From assembly GCA_013140465.1 (NCBI GenBank), contig JABFST010000031.1, positions 1 to 16,688 on the forward strand: a stretch of 16,688 bases of DNA, read 5' to 3'. Positions 7,483 to 15,343 of the stretch are shown piece by piece. How positions within the stretch are numbered: position 1 is the first letter of the stretch; each line of letters starts with the position of its first letter. Under the pieces are notes generated by a model, which did not search any database, was not told the DNA's origin, and worked only from the letters and a program-made list of their open reading frames with translations. Origin of the DNA: Methylococcaceae bacterium (GTDB taxonomy: Bacteria > Pseudomonadota > Gammaproteobacteria > Methylococcales > Methylomonadaceae). The position numbers and the translations under genes are program-made.

Positions 7483-8142
7483 ATGATACCCATTCGAGAT
7501 ACAGCCCCCTGCAACTCAACACCTTATGTCACTTGGGGCATTATGGCAGTGTGCATCAGCATTTTTATCATCATGCAAGTGTTGCCAGATGCCAGCGCCA
7601 TCAACATTTTGCACCAATATGGCATGGTGCCGCTACGCTATAGCAATCCCCAAGTTGGTTGGGCGTTTGACGGCTATTTCTCATTTATCAGCAACTTGTT
7701 CCTGCACGCCAGTTGGACCCATTTACTGGTCAATATATGGTTTTTGTGGATTTTTGCCGATAACGTCGAAGACCGCATGGGCCGCTTGCCATTTTTAGCG
7801 TTCTATTTGTTGTGCGGTGGCATCGCCACCGCGCTGCAATTTTATTTTGTCCCCACCCTAGCAGTGCCTGTGGTCGGTGCCTCGGGTGCAATTGCGGGGG
7901 TGTTGGCGGCCTACTTTTTTCTATATCCTTTAGAACGGGTCGTGGTGTTTTTTCCGCCCATATTGGTGCATGTCCCCGCCATCACCTTTTTAGGCTTATG
8001 GGTTTTGTTCCAAGTAGACCATGCCACCACCTCAATCATTGCCCCTGATGCCACTGTAGATGTCGCTTGGTGGGCGCATTTAGGCGGTTTTGCTGCGGGT
8101 GCGCTGTTATTCCGGTTGTTTGTGATTAAAACGCCCGAATAA
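7483..8142 (+). CDS. Rhomboid-family intramembrane serine protease
   Basis: Six-helix membrane protease expected to cut transmembrane substrates within the inner membrane. The catalytic serine is in VGASGAIAG at 131-139 (Ser134) and the catalytic histidine in WWAHLGGFAAG (His199). The oxyanion-side HxxxN motif is present as HLLVN, with His80 and Asn84, in the second helix. The 219-residue length is normal for a compact bacterial rhomboid without extra domains. The N-terminal MIPIRDTAP lead resembles the 'MIPLRDxxP' start common in this subgroup and supports the ATG. The physiological substrate is unknown. The next gene, 99 bases downstream on the same strand, encodes a small two-helix membrane protein and may be co-transcribed. 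Confidence 0.92.
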   Translation: MIPIRDTAPCNSTPYVTWGIMAVCISIFIIMQVLPDASAINILHQYGMVPLRYSNPQVGWAFDGYFSFISNLFLHASWTHLLVNIWFLWIFADNVEDRMGRLPFLAFYLLCGGIATALQFYFVPTLAVPVVGASGAIAGVLAAYFFLYPLERVVVFFPPILVHVPAITFLGLWVLFQVDHATTSIIAPDATVDVAWWAHLGGFAAGALLFRLFVIKTPE

Positions 8143-8171
8143 AAAATAAAGGATTTTGACCGCTTTGAAGG

Positions 8172-8241
8172 TATAATCCCCAGATTAAAAAGAGCGGGGA
8201 TTATTAAATCTCCAAGTTCAAGTTCGGGAGGAGATTTAACT
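8172..8241 (+). promoter_or_regulatory. Structured leader with competing hairpins that can bury the ribosome binding site
   Basis: Four segments precede the 108-residue gene. Segment 1 ATAATCCCC (8173-8181) is perfectly complementary to segment 2 GGGGATTAT (8196-8204). Segment 3 TTAAATCTCC (8204-8213) is perfectly complementary over ten bases to segment 4 GGAGATTTAA (8230-8239), which contains half of the GGGAGGAG Shine-Dalgarno sequence (8226-8233) and ends two bases before the ATG at 8242. Segment 2 can instead pair with segment 3 (8196-8202 with 8207-8213, seven pairs including one G-U, four-base loop), which would free the Shine-Dalgarno. The 3:4 loop contains AAGTTC twice in tandem (8214-8225). 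A TATAAT at 8172-8177 overlaps segment 1; if it is a -10 box, segment 1 is an operator-like DNA arm rather than RNA. The function is inferred. Confidence 0.6.
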
Positions 8242-8568
8242 ATGAAGAAAGTGAATATTGCATTGGTAAGACTGCTACAATTTTTAGTGATGGTGTTGTT
8301 TGTGTTTATCGTCATCGTTTATTTTGGTGCCTTGCTGTTACTGCCACTCGATGCAGTCGCGCTATTAATTAAGCTATTAGGCGCCATAGGCTTGCATGGG
8401 TTTATTGGCGCACTGGTTGCAGTACCTGTAGTGGGCTATTTGTGCCTGATCGTGTACAAGACACCCGGCCTGTGCAAAATGGTCATCGACACTGGCATTG
8501 ATTTGGTCAATACAGGATTTGTCAGGGTTAAAGCCTTTGACGAAATCTTAGTCGCCGTCAAAGCGTAA
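8242..8568 (+). CDS. Small two-helix membrane protein of unknown function
   Basis: A 108-residue protein that I do not recognise. Residues about 8-36 are very hydrophobic (LLQFLVMVLFVFIVIVYFGA and on into LLLLPLDAVALL), and a second segment at about 52-72 (GFIGALVAVPVVGYLCLIVY) would form another membrane helix. The remaining 35 residues are amphipathic and mildly charged. A strong GGGAGGAG ribosome binding site, nine bases from the ATG, makes this a convincing gene despite its size. It ends in TAA about nine bases before a perfect terminator hairpin. Its position just behind the rhomboid protease suggests possible co-expression, or that it is a client of the protease, but this is inference. 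Its leader folds into hairpins that may control translation. Confidence 0.75.
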   Translation: MKKVNIALVRLLQFLVMVLFVFIVIVYFGALLLLPLDAVALLIKLLGAIGLHGFIGALVAVPVVGYLCLIVYKTPGLCKMVIDTGIDLVNTGFVRVKAFDEILVAVKA

Positions 8569-8576
8569 GTGCCATC

Positions 8577-8621
8577 CACAAAAAAGGGTGTGTCCACAGA
8601 TGGACACACCCTTTTTTTGTG
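8577..8621. terminator. Perfect bidirectional intrinsic terminator
   Basis: AAAAAGGGTGTGTCCA (8581-8596) and its exact complement (8601-8616) form a 16-bp stem around a CAGA loop, with runs of T on both strands (seven T at 8612-8618 on plus, six on minus). It ends the small membrane-protein gene on the plus strand and can also serve the convergent carboxylesterase gene. Confidence 0.93.
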
Positions 8622-8671
8622 ACTATCGAACCCAAGAGGGCTGTTTTTGTAACGTCTCTTTTGTGGCTGGA

Positions 8672-8706
8672 AAGACCTGCGAGGTTTCTAAAACCTCGCA
8701 GGTCTT
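8672..8706. repeat. Perfect palindromic repeat (16-bp arms)
   Basis: AAGACCTGCGAGGTTT (8672-8687) is followed by CTA and then its exact reverse complement (8691-8706). It sits between the terminator above and the stop codon of the convergent carboxylesterase. There is no T tract on either side. Palindromes built on ACCTCGCAGGT recur between genes in diverse bacteria as I recall them, so a REP/MITE-like mobile palindrome is likely. Confidence 0.7.
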
Positions 8707-8727
8707 GTGCTCGCCTACAACTAACTA

Positions 8728-9399
8728 TTATTTAAGTATCCCGTTGATAAACGCCGACAAATGTGCGATTTCTTCTGGGCAAACAGAATGCGCCATAAAC
8801 GGGTAATCATGCCAAACTGCTGGATAGCCTAACTCTTTTAGCGCGTTATAAACGGCCTTACCCGATTCGACAGCTACCACGGAATCCAGTATGCCGTGCC
8901 CAATAAACACAGGCGTCGCTTGGTTGGCTTCGGTACGATCAGCACTGAGCTGTGCCAAGGTCGGCAAATAGGTTGACAAAGCGATAATGCCCGCCAGTTT
9001 ATGGGGAAAGGTGAGCCCTGTTTGTAAGGCGATCACCCCACCTTGCGAAAAGCCCGCCAATAAAATATTTTCCGAAGCAATGCCCTTCGCCATTTCTTGT
9101 GCTATCAGTTGGGCCAGCAAAGTTGCCGATTGCCCAATGCCAGCCACATCCGGCTTGCGCTCTAAAGACATCAGCACAATATCGTACCAAGCCCGCATCT
9201 TAGCCCCGCCGTTAATCGTGACCGGCTGCACGGGTGCGTTAGGAAAAATAAAATGGGTATGGGTAGCGGCGTGCAAATGGAGTTCGGGTACAATGCCCTC
9301 AAAATCGTGTCCGTCCGCACCTAAGCCATGCAGCCATATCACGGTATAGCGGTGCTCGGCTTGGGGCTGAATTTCTACAGTGCTCAGTTCAGTAGACAT
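8728..9399 (-). CDS. Carboxylesterase / phospholipase of the alpha/beta-hydrolase family (carboxylesterase II type)
   Basis: Soluble serine hydrolase that cleaves short-chain carboxylic esters. Numbered from the chosen start, the nucleophile is Ser118 in GFSQGG, the acid is Asp172 in HGILDSVV and the base is His204 in MAHSVC. The early motif WLHGLGADGHDFEGIVPEL supplies the oxyanion loop, and FPNAPVQPVTINGG followed by MRAWYDI is the usual family block. The 223-residue length equals that of typical members. An in-frame ATG at 9468 would add 23 residues with no family similarity. I chose the ATG at 9399 because GAGGGA precedes it at about ten bases and the product then begins just before the first strand. 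It is divergent from the DUF3301 gene. The natural substrate is unknown. Confidence 0.9.
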   Translation of the reverse strand: MSTELSTVEIQPQAEHRYTVIWLHGLGADGHDFEGIVPELHLHAATHTHFIFPNAPVQPVTINGGAKMRAWYDIVLMSLERKPDVAGIGQSATLLAQLIAQEMAKGIASENILLAGFSQGGVIALQTGLTFPHKLAGIIALSTYLPTLAQLSADRTEANQATPVFIGHGILDSVVAVESGKAVYNALKELGYPAVWHDYPFMAHSVCPEEIAHLSAFINGILK

Positions 9400-9528
9400 A
9401 AACGTTATCCCTCTATCAGTGTATTTATTCTGCTGTCGTAAACTGGACAACAGATTCTTGGCAAACAACCCAAACTAGGCTGTGCAAACCTAAGCCTATT
9501 GTACCTATTTAAACAAATCCTAAGCACA

Positions 9529-9840
9529 ATGTTGACTGAAATACTTTTGATTGGCCTGATGTGCCTAAGCTATTACTATTGGTCTGACACCCACAAAGCC
9601 CATGAGGCGGCCTTGGCGGCTGCAACTCGCCACTGTGTGGCGATGGAAGTGCAATTGCTAGACGGCTATGTGGCCTTAAAGGCTACGCGCTTACACCGAA
9701 ATGCAAACGGCAAACTCCAGCTACAGCGCACATTTGAGTTTGAATTTTCATCTACGGGCGAACATAGGTATTTCGGCAGTGTAGTCATGTTAGGGCAGTT
9801 GGTTGCCGGGATTGAGATGCAGCCTTACCGCATTCAATAA
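9529..9840 (+). CDS. DUF3301 family membrane-anchored protein
   Basis: A small protein of 103 residues that matches the DUF3301 pattern: one N-terminal membrane helix (MLTEILLIGLMCLSYYYW), then A-rich residues leading to a conserved CVAMEVQLLDGYVAL, a basic TRLHRNANGKLQLQRTFEFEF strand block and a closing GEHRYFGSVVMLGQ segment. The remainder is expected on the cytoplasmic side. No biochemical function is known to me. A TTG at 9499 would add ten residues; I prefer the ATG at 9529 because the helix then begins at the N-terminus as in the family. Neither start has a good ribosome binding site. Its stop lies only 19 bases from that of the convergent pilE, with no terminator visible between them. 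Confidence 0.8.
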   Translation: MLTEILLIGLMCLSYYYWSDTHKAHEAALAAATRHCVAMEVQLLDGYVALKATRLHRNANGKLQLQRTFEFEFSSTGEHRYFGSVVMLGQLVAGIEMQPYRIQ

Positions 9841-9859
9841 TCGTGTTGCAGGGACTGCC

Positions 9860-10285
9860 TCACCAACAATCTGGCACAGCATCCCCTTCGCTGTCTAAAG
9901 CCCCTCTAGCCCCCGTCTGCGTCAACGTCAAGGTACCACAGCGATCGCTCGCCTGCTCATTTATCGGTGCTGCATTTAATGTATAGGCACTTGTACTGGA
10001 AGCAGCCACCCTTAAGTTATAGTAAGGCGTTGAGCCATCAACAGGGCTGGTAGCTGCATAAATGCTTGGTACACCGTCCTCATCGCTAGTATCCTCATAA
10101 GTGTTATTCTCGGTATAAAACCGCTCCATCGCATTGGCAAAACCCAACAAAGCCGCTTTGGCATCGGCACGCCGGGAGTCACTGATATGGGATTGATAAC
10201 TAGGATAAGCAATAGCCGACATAATACCCACAATGGCAACGGTTATCATGAGTTCGAGTAAGGTAAAACCCTTGGCATTAAACAT
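9860..10285 (-). CDS. pilE: Type IV pilin PilE
   Basis: Prepilin of 141 residues. A six-residue leader MFNAKG is followed by the prepilin-peptidase site and the hydrophobic N-terminal helix FTLLELMITVAIVGIM; Glu11 of the precursor is Glu5 of the mature pilin. The C-terminal part ends in CGTLTLTQTGARG and a final Asp-Cys-Trp; Cys116 and Cys140 would form the pilin D-region disulfide. The chosen ATG at 10285 has GGAG seven bases upstream. A GTG at 10306 is in frame but would place residues before the leader. It is the last gene of the minor-pilin operon, 57 bases after pilY1. In this position PilE is a minor pilin in Pseudomonas (role in assembly) and the name is used here in that sense; it could also be a structural pilin. 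Confidence 0.92.
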   Translation of the reverse strand: MFNAKGFTLLELMITVAIVGIMSAIAYPSYQSHISDSRRADAKAALLGFANAMERFYTENNTYEDTSDEDGVPSIYAATSPVDGSTPYYNLRVAASSTSAYTLNAAPINEQASDRCGTLTLTQTGARGALDSEGDAVPDCW

Positions 10286-10342
10286 TTCTCTGCTCCGTAT
10301 TGGCACTTAAAATCCCAACATCCCACCCAATAATCAATGGCA

Positions 10343-13300
10343 TTATCTAATTTGCACCCATGAATGGCGGTTTCCGTGTGAACCTAACATAGTATGCACC
10401 TCGGTTTTGCCCTTAGATCCGCTTTTCCACAACTTAATTTTGCCGTCATCGGTCTTAACCACCGAAGCCGTGTCGGTAATCCCTACCGTAGACCTAACCC
10501 CAGTCACAGCATACTGTTGGCCATCAACTGTAATATTGGGAATAGGCGTATTTTCTACGCCGCCTACCGTAGTCAAAAAACTTGATGTCTCGGGTGATTT
10601 TCCGGTTAAGGCATCTAAAGACATTAGCCAACTGCCCCCCCCTGCTTCACATATAGAAGGATTGAGGTACAAAGTTGAAAAAATGATTTTTTGGTTCACA
10701 ATTATCGCTTCGCTGACTACTCTTTCCTGAGAATACAATTGTCCACAGTTAATTGAATTTAAATCGTCGGGGTCAGCCTTACAGTAAACCAAATCAAAAT
10801 ACCAGCCTCTTTTAGTCGTATTTAAATAATCAACGGTATTTTTGGATGTTTGCCGTTGCAACTGCGCTCCATTTTCGGCAACAATCGTTTGTTTAACAAG
10901 ATCTGATTTACTTGCGATGGGTGTGATGAAACAAGTTGGTTCACTCCCCGCATAACTCATACAGTTATCCCAAATACCATAAAAACCGTTGATCTGCTTA
11001 TAATAAGCCGATTCATCCGCAGTTTCCCACCACCCCAGGTAAGTCACCAGATCGCTAAGCATAAAATACCTGCCAGTACCAAAATATAGCATCACGCCTC
11101 CCCGGGGGTGTTGCATAAAAACAGGTTTGGCTACGATTGAAAGCGGGCCGCCTATGGTCACGTTATCGATCTCGTTATATGGGGCAATACCCACACTAAA
11201 ATTATAGGGTTCTGCAACAGCGGTAAACAATGGAACTTTGTCGCCATCACTGGTCTCGGCAACATCCCAGTCATCCTCCTCATCAGAGCTGACATCAAAT
11301 TTCCATAAATTGCCCTTATAATCACCCGCATAAATGGCATCTACAATATGGTCACCATTCGCATCGACAGTTAAAGGCGCAGAAAGCCCATTGACCGTAG
11401 TGGCATTAGTTGTGCTGCCGACGCCTGTATTAATCGCTTTAATTAGCTGTCCTGTTGCAAGATCAACAATATAAAGCACTGCCTGTTGGTTATGGCTGTT
11501 ATAGCCGTTACCGAAAACAGCCGCAAACTGCCCATTGGCCATACGCGCTATGGATGCCTGCCCCATCGTAAATCCCAAGTTGGCACTAAACTCAGCTCGG
11601 TCATCGTTATCGAACGCCAGATTATCATTAATCTCCCATAACACCCGATCTTTAGAAAACGTTTCCGTTGTTTTGTAATCAGTAGGGTTAAGCAGAGTAA
11701 TATCCAACGCAAACACGCCTTTCCCCCCTGCACCAAGGCCACCCACCAGCACAGTGCGCCATTCCTTGTCTCCATTGCCGTCGGTATCAATATAAGCATC
11801 GGAAACTAATGGGGAGCCATCAACATAATATCGGTGATTGTAAAATAAACTGTACAGCGGCGAGGTCAGCAATTTTAGATTACTAATGATGGTAGTGGGC
11901 ACATAAGCAAATAGCTCCTGACCGCCGGTTTCATCCAAGGACGCGTTAAAAACATGTAACATGCCATCATTAGCCCCTACCGCCAACATGGGAGGCCGGG
12001 CTTTATAGGCTGGGCTGCTGATATATTTTAGATAATCACTACCCTCCTTGCCATCATCTCCAGGCAGCCTGTCATAGCCTTTGCTCAAATTGCTGACAAA
12101 CTGAGGGTCTGAATTGACAATATCACCCAGTTTGTAAGGCCCTAACCTTTCACGCAAAACACCAGAGGGATTATTTATCGAGATTTCATTGCTAGTGTCG
12201 CCTTTAATGTAATTTAGCTCAGTAGCTGATAATAGCAACTTATTGGCGTCGCTGAGTAGGTCATAATTAAACTCGATGCCCTGCTTAGTAATTTCATTGT
12301 AACTATAGATAAGCCTATCTTGATAGTCCCGATCAGCAAGCTTTGCACCAGCATCCCAGACAGGCGTATTGCTAAGATGACCCGTAGAGGTATCGATGGC
12401 GTAAGCCAAAAGTTGCCCCGCCCAAGTTGAGGGCAGATACTTGGCCTGATAAAGTGCTGCAGATGTGTCTAATCGGGTTGAGTTGGCGGCAGCCGAAGCC
12501 GAAGAGGTGATGGATGATGCTAAGGTTGTTAACGATTTGTCCAACGCCTCCGCCAACAACAAGGGATTCGTCGCGTTATAAAACTTATCAGGCACACCGT
12601 CTGCATTGGCATCCCAAGAAGCCTGACCTTGATCCTGAGGCGTCAGATCCTTGTTGGCATCCAATGTCTGAAAACCGCCGTATTTTGCGGCATACCAAAG
12701 CGGGCTTTCCAACAACTTGGCGCTGGTTGCGTCTGTGCCTTTAGCATAAGTGCTGGGTGTAGCCTCAGTGGCAATACAATTACTGCCGCCTACACATAGC
12801 AAAGGGTAGTGTGAGCCGTCTGTAGCGCCGCTGCCAGACAATGCGTAACCAAAACGCATGGCTTTGTTGGTGTCTGTTTTAAGCACTGAGGTTGTAACCC
12901 TCAGCCTATTTTGAGTAACACTGTAATCATTACAAGCAGTAGGCCCTACGCAGAAAGCCACCCGCTCGTAGCCATCCATATCGTAATCACCACCTTCTGT
13001 GGTATCTTCCCAAGTCACGGTAAAAGTTCCTGAAATTAAATCCTTGGTATCTTGGGCATACTCTAAGTTTTCAACGCGCACATCCGTTATGCTGCAAGGC
13101 TCCCATCCAGAAGCCTCCTCACCCGCGTTGGCATCAGGGTTAGCCAAACAAGCGGGCATCAGGGTCACTTTATCGTCCTCATCGTCCTCCACGGTAACAG
13201 CAAACCGCGCAGCTTCTGACAATAAGATACTGTAGGTGCTAATAGTCTGATCACCAACCCAATAATGTTCGGCGTAAGAAAAAGCAGGGTTTATAAAATC

Positions 13301-15265
13301 GTATTCATGCTTATGGAGATCATTAGATCTGACATAATGGGCCATACCCGCCATTTGGTAGCCACCTTTAAGATTTGGGCCATCGGGGCATGTGCCTTTA
13401 GCCGATGATAAACTTGACAGGGACTTGGGTGTGCATTGCCCATCAATAATGTCACCGTTACTGCCTAGCAAATACTTGCCACTAAACCCTTCTTGAGTAC
13501 CCACCCAATCTGTTTGTTCATCAATATCCAGATCGGTTGGCGGAGCACCTAGTGTATCGGGTTCAACTAAATCTTTTGCTATATCGTCTGTATCAAATGA
13601 ATTTGTACCCGAACTCATGATAACGGCGGTTTTGACCGAACACCAAGAAGTCTCATCAGCATATCTATGATAATTTAAATAAAAATTTCTTGGATCGGGA
13701 TCGGGATCGGGAATTGCATCTGGAGGGCCATAAGGATCCTTAGTAGAACTGTCAATAGACCCACTACCACCATAGTTGAAGCCATCAAACGAGTAATAAA
13801 AGGGATTAGGTGGAATTCGGGTCGGCACATTTTCGGAGTCGTCAACCAGATATGCAAGGGTATCTGTATATTTACGCCCCTCAATAGGGTTTTCTGGAAT
13901 GGTATACTTAAAATTAAGGCTAAGAAACAGTAAAACTTGCGAATAAATTTCATTGATGGGATTGCCCCAATCCAAGGTATTGTTATAACCATAACCATCA
14001 GGATCACCACTATCATTAATAACGCCAAAGTTATAACCCGTAATACGAAAACGGTCTAAAGACAGAGGAATACTACCGTATGGGTTTAAAATATCCATAC
14101 TTAAAAGTGTACCGTTTAATGGGAAATAATTATCGCTGTGTTGATGAAACACATCAATTGAGTCTAGATAAATCGGATCAAAAGCGTTTTTTCTACTAAG
14201 GGCACGAAACACCCCCCCTTTTTTGTTCTTCGTCCAACTGCCGCTATAGAGTCCCATGACCACAGAAGAATTGTTATCTTGATATTTTTGTTGCAAGCCA
14301 GTGGGTTTATAGGTTGTCTGCAAGCTGACCTCTGGATTATCAGGGTCAAAATAAGGCTTACAATTGTCCTCTCCAAGCTCGCTAACGCACACTTCAACCC
14401 TTACAATTTGAGCCTTCTCCGTCCCAGGATCGATAAGATTTCTGTCTTTGCCGGGCTTTGTAGTACTTTCACCATCGGCCCATTGGCATTGTATGCCCGC
14501 ATCAGAAGCCCATTCTGGCCATGGTCCCGACACAACCCGCATTAAGGGCGGATATTCAAGCGTGCTAATATCTTTAGATAAGCCCTCGCCTTGGGTTAGG
14601 TTACAAATACTAATGGAACTGACCGAATAAGGCGTGTACTTGTTCATGTCTCCTGAACTAAACACCTTAACAAACGCATGGGCATCAAACGGTATCATAT
14701 CGCGTTCAAGCACCGTCGTTTTTTCTTGATTTTCGTAAAGAGGAATATAAGTGTAATTAGGATAAGGACTCGCTGGATAAGTACTTGGCTCATCAGTTGA
14801 GCGATAGCCACCATAGAGTATGCGCCGCACAATATCCATACGCGTCATCGTCGCCCAATTGAGGAAATTTCCGCTCCAATCATCATCCCCACCACTACAT
14901 TCGTGTTCAGGAGTTTCAGGCGGCAAACGAATATTATCTACCCAATCTTGTGGCTCAAAACGCCCATCAGCATCCGCGTATAAGTAACACTTGTTGCTAT
15001 CAAAATAGCCAAGATAGTTGACGGTGTCATCATAAGTAAAATCAATTTTCCCATCACTGTTTAAATCAGTAGTATCGGTATAAGCCTTGCTATGCAGTTG
15101 GTGGTCGCGGGACAAAGCAAACATGACTATAGGCGATGCTAGGGCTGATGTGGCCAATGGCGCTTGTATAATAGGCAAATCCACTGACATCACTGGACAG
15201 GAAAAAACACAAGCCGCGCCTAGCCAAAGCCAAATAAAGCGGGTCTTAAATCTAGCTAAATTCAT
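10343..15265 (-). CDS. pilY1: Type IV pilus tip adhesin / biogenesis factor PilY1
   Basis: Very large secreted pilus-tip protein (1640 residues; P. aeruginosa PilY1 is about 1160). A signal peptide covers about 1-27 (hydrophobic IWLWLGAACVFSC, cleavage near VMS). An EF-hand-like loop D67-L-N69-S-D71-G-K-I-D75 opens the mature protein, followed by the block SGNFLNWATMTRMDIVRRILYGG shared by this PilY1 subgroup. The C-terminal part, from about 1020, is the PilY1 beta-propeller: LGDIVNSDPQFV, MLAVGANDGMLHVFNA, VLVGGLGAGGKGVFALDI, and a calcium loop D1301-A-N-G-D1305-H-I-V-D1309 leading to YAGDYKGNLWKFD. This is the equivalent of the Ca2+ site that tunes pilus retraction in Pseudomonas. No typical DxSxS von Willebrand A motif is seen near the N-terminus. 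AGGAG six bases before the ATG supports the start. It lies between pilX and pilE. Confidence 0.93.
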   Translation of the reverse strand: MNLARFKTRFIWLWLGAACVFSCPVMSVDLPIIQAPLATSALASPIVMFALSRDHQLHSKAYTDTTDLNSDGKIDFTYDDTVNYLGYFDSNKCYLYADADGRFEPQDWVDNIRLPPETPEHECSGGDDDWSGNFLNWATMTRMDIVRRILYGGYRSTDEPSTYPASPYPNYTYIPLYENQEKTTVLERDMIPFDAHAFVKVFSSGDMNKYTPYSVSSISICNLTQGEGLSKDISTLEYPPLMRVVSGPWPEWASDAGIQCQWADGESTTKPGKDRNLIDPGTEKAQIVRVEVCVSELGEDNCKPYFDPDNPEVSLQTTYKPTGLQQKYQDNNSSVVMGLYSGSWTKNKKGGVFRALSRKNAFDPIYLDSIDVFHQHSDNYFPLNGTLLSMDILNPYGSIPLSLDRFRITGYNFGVINDSGDPDGYGYNNTLDWGNPINEIYSQVLLFLSLNFKYTIPENPIEGRKYTDTLAYLVDDSENVPTRIPPNPFYYSFDGFNYGGSGSIDSSTKDPYGPPDAIPDPDPDPRNFYLNYHRYADETSWCSVKTAVIMSSGTNSFDTDDIAKDLVEPDTLGAPPTDLDIDEQTDWVGTQEGFSGKYLLGSNGDIIDGQCTPKSLSSLSSAKGTCPDGPNLKGGYQMAGMAHYVRSNDLHKHEYDFINPAFSYAEHYWVGDQTISTYSILLSEAARFAVTVEDDEDDKVTLMPACLANPDANAGEEASGWEPCSITDVRVENLEYAQDTKDLISGTFTVTWEDTTEGGDYDMDGYERVAFCVGPTACNDYSVTQNRLRVTTSVLKTDTNKAMRFGYALSGSGATDGSHYPLLCVGGSNCIATEATPSTYAKGTDATSAKLLESPLWYAAKYGGFQTLDANKDLTPQDQGQASWDANADGVPDKFYNATNPLLLAEALDKSLTTLASSITSSASAAANSTRLDTSAALYQAKYLPSTWAGQLLAYAIDTSTGHLSNTPVWDAGAKLADRDYQDRLIYSYNEITKQGIEFNYDLLSDANKLLLSATELNYIKGDTSNEISINNPSGVLRERLGPYKLGDIVNSDPQFVSNLSKGYDRLPGDDGKEGSDYLKYISSPAYKARPPMLAVGANDGMLHVFNASLDETGGQELFAYVPTTIISNLKLLTSPLYSLFYNHRYYVDGSPLVSDAYIDTDGNGDKEWRTVLVGGLGAGGKGVFALDITLLNPTDYKTTETFSKDRVLWEINDNLAFDNDDRAEFSANLGFTMGQASIARMANGQFAAVFGNGYNSHNQQAVLYIVDLATGQLIKAINTGVGSTTNATTVNGLSAPLTVDANGDHIVDAIYAGDYKGNLWKFDVSSDEEDDWDVAETSDGDKVPLFTAVAEPYNFSVGIAPYNEIDNVTIGGPLSIVAKPVFMQHPRGGVMLYFGTGRYFMLSDLVTYLGWWETADESAYYKQINGFYGIWDNCMSYAGSEPTCFITPIASKSDLVKQTIVAENGAQLQRQTSKNTVDYLNTTKRGWYFDLVYCKADPDDLNSINCGQLYSQERVVSEAIIVNQKIIFSTLYLNPSICEAGGGSWLMSLDALTGKSPETSSFLTTVGGVENTPIPNITVDGQQYAVTGVRSTVGITDTASVVKTDDGKIKLWKSGSKGKTEVHTMLGSHGNRHSWVQIR

Positions 15266-15343
15266 TAGATGCTCCTAGGCTGTGTAGCCTTATTTACTTC
15301 AGTTTGCCTGCGCCTGGTCTACAACAACCCAGATAACACTGGC

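Noticed and set aside
8173..8204. Terminator for the rhomboid gene
   Set aside because: The hairpin has only four G-C pairs, a 14-base loop and no T tract; it fits better as part of the downstream leader.
8672..8706. CRISPR-like repeat
   Set aside because: Only one copy is present, it is a perfect palindrome, and no spacers or further repeats follow.
8588..8806. Plus-strand frame of 72 codons after the small membrane-protein gene
   Set aside because: It begins inside the terminator stem, runs through the palindrome at 8672-8706 and overlaps the carboxylesterase C-terminus; codons simply follow non-coding structure.
8728..9468. Longer 246-residue form of the carboxylesterase
   Set aside because: The extra 23 residues have no family similarity or signal-peptide character, and a better ribosome binding site precedes the ATG at 9399.
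13692..13712. Phase-variation tract in pilY1
   Set aside because: The unit is six bases, so copy-number change cannot switch the frame; at most it varies linker length.
11548..14630. Several 60-120-codon frames within pilY1 on both strands
   Set aside because: All lie in other frames of a single uninterrupted 1640-codon gene and lack start signals or recognisable motifs.
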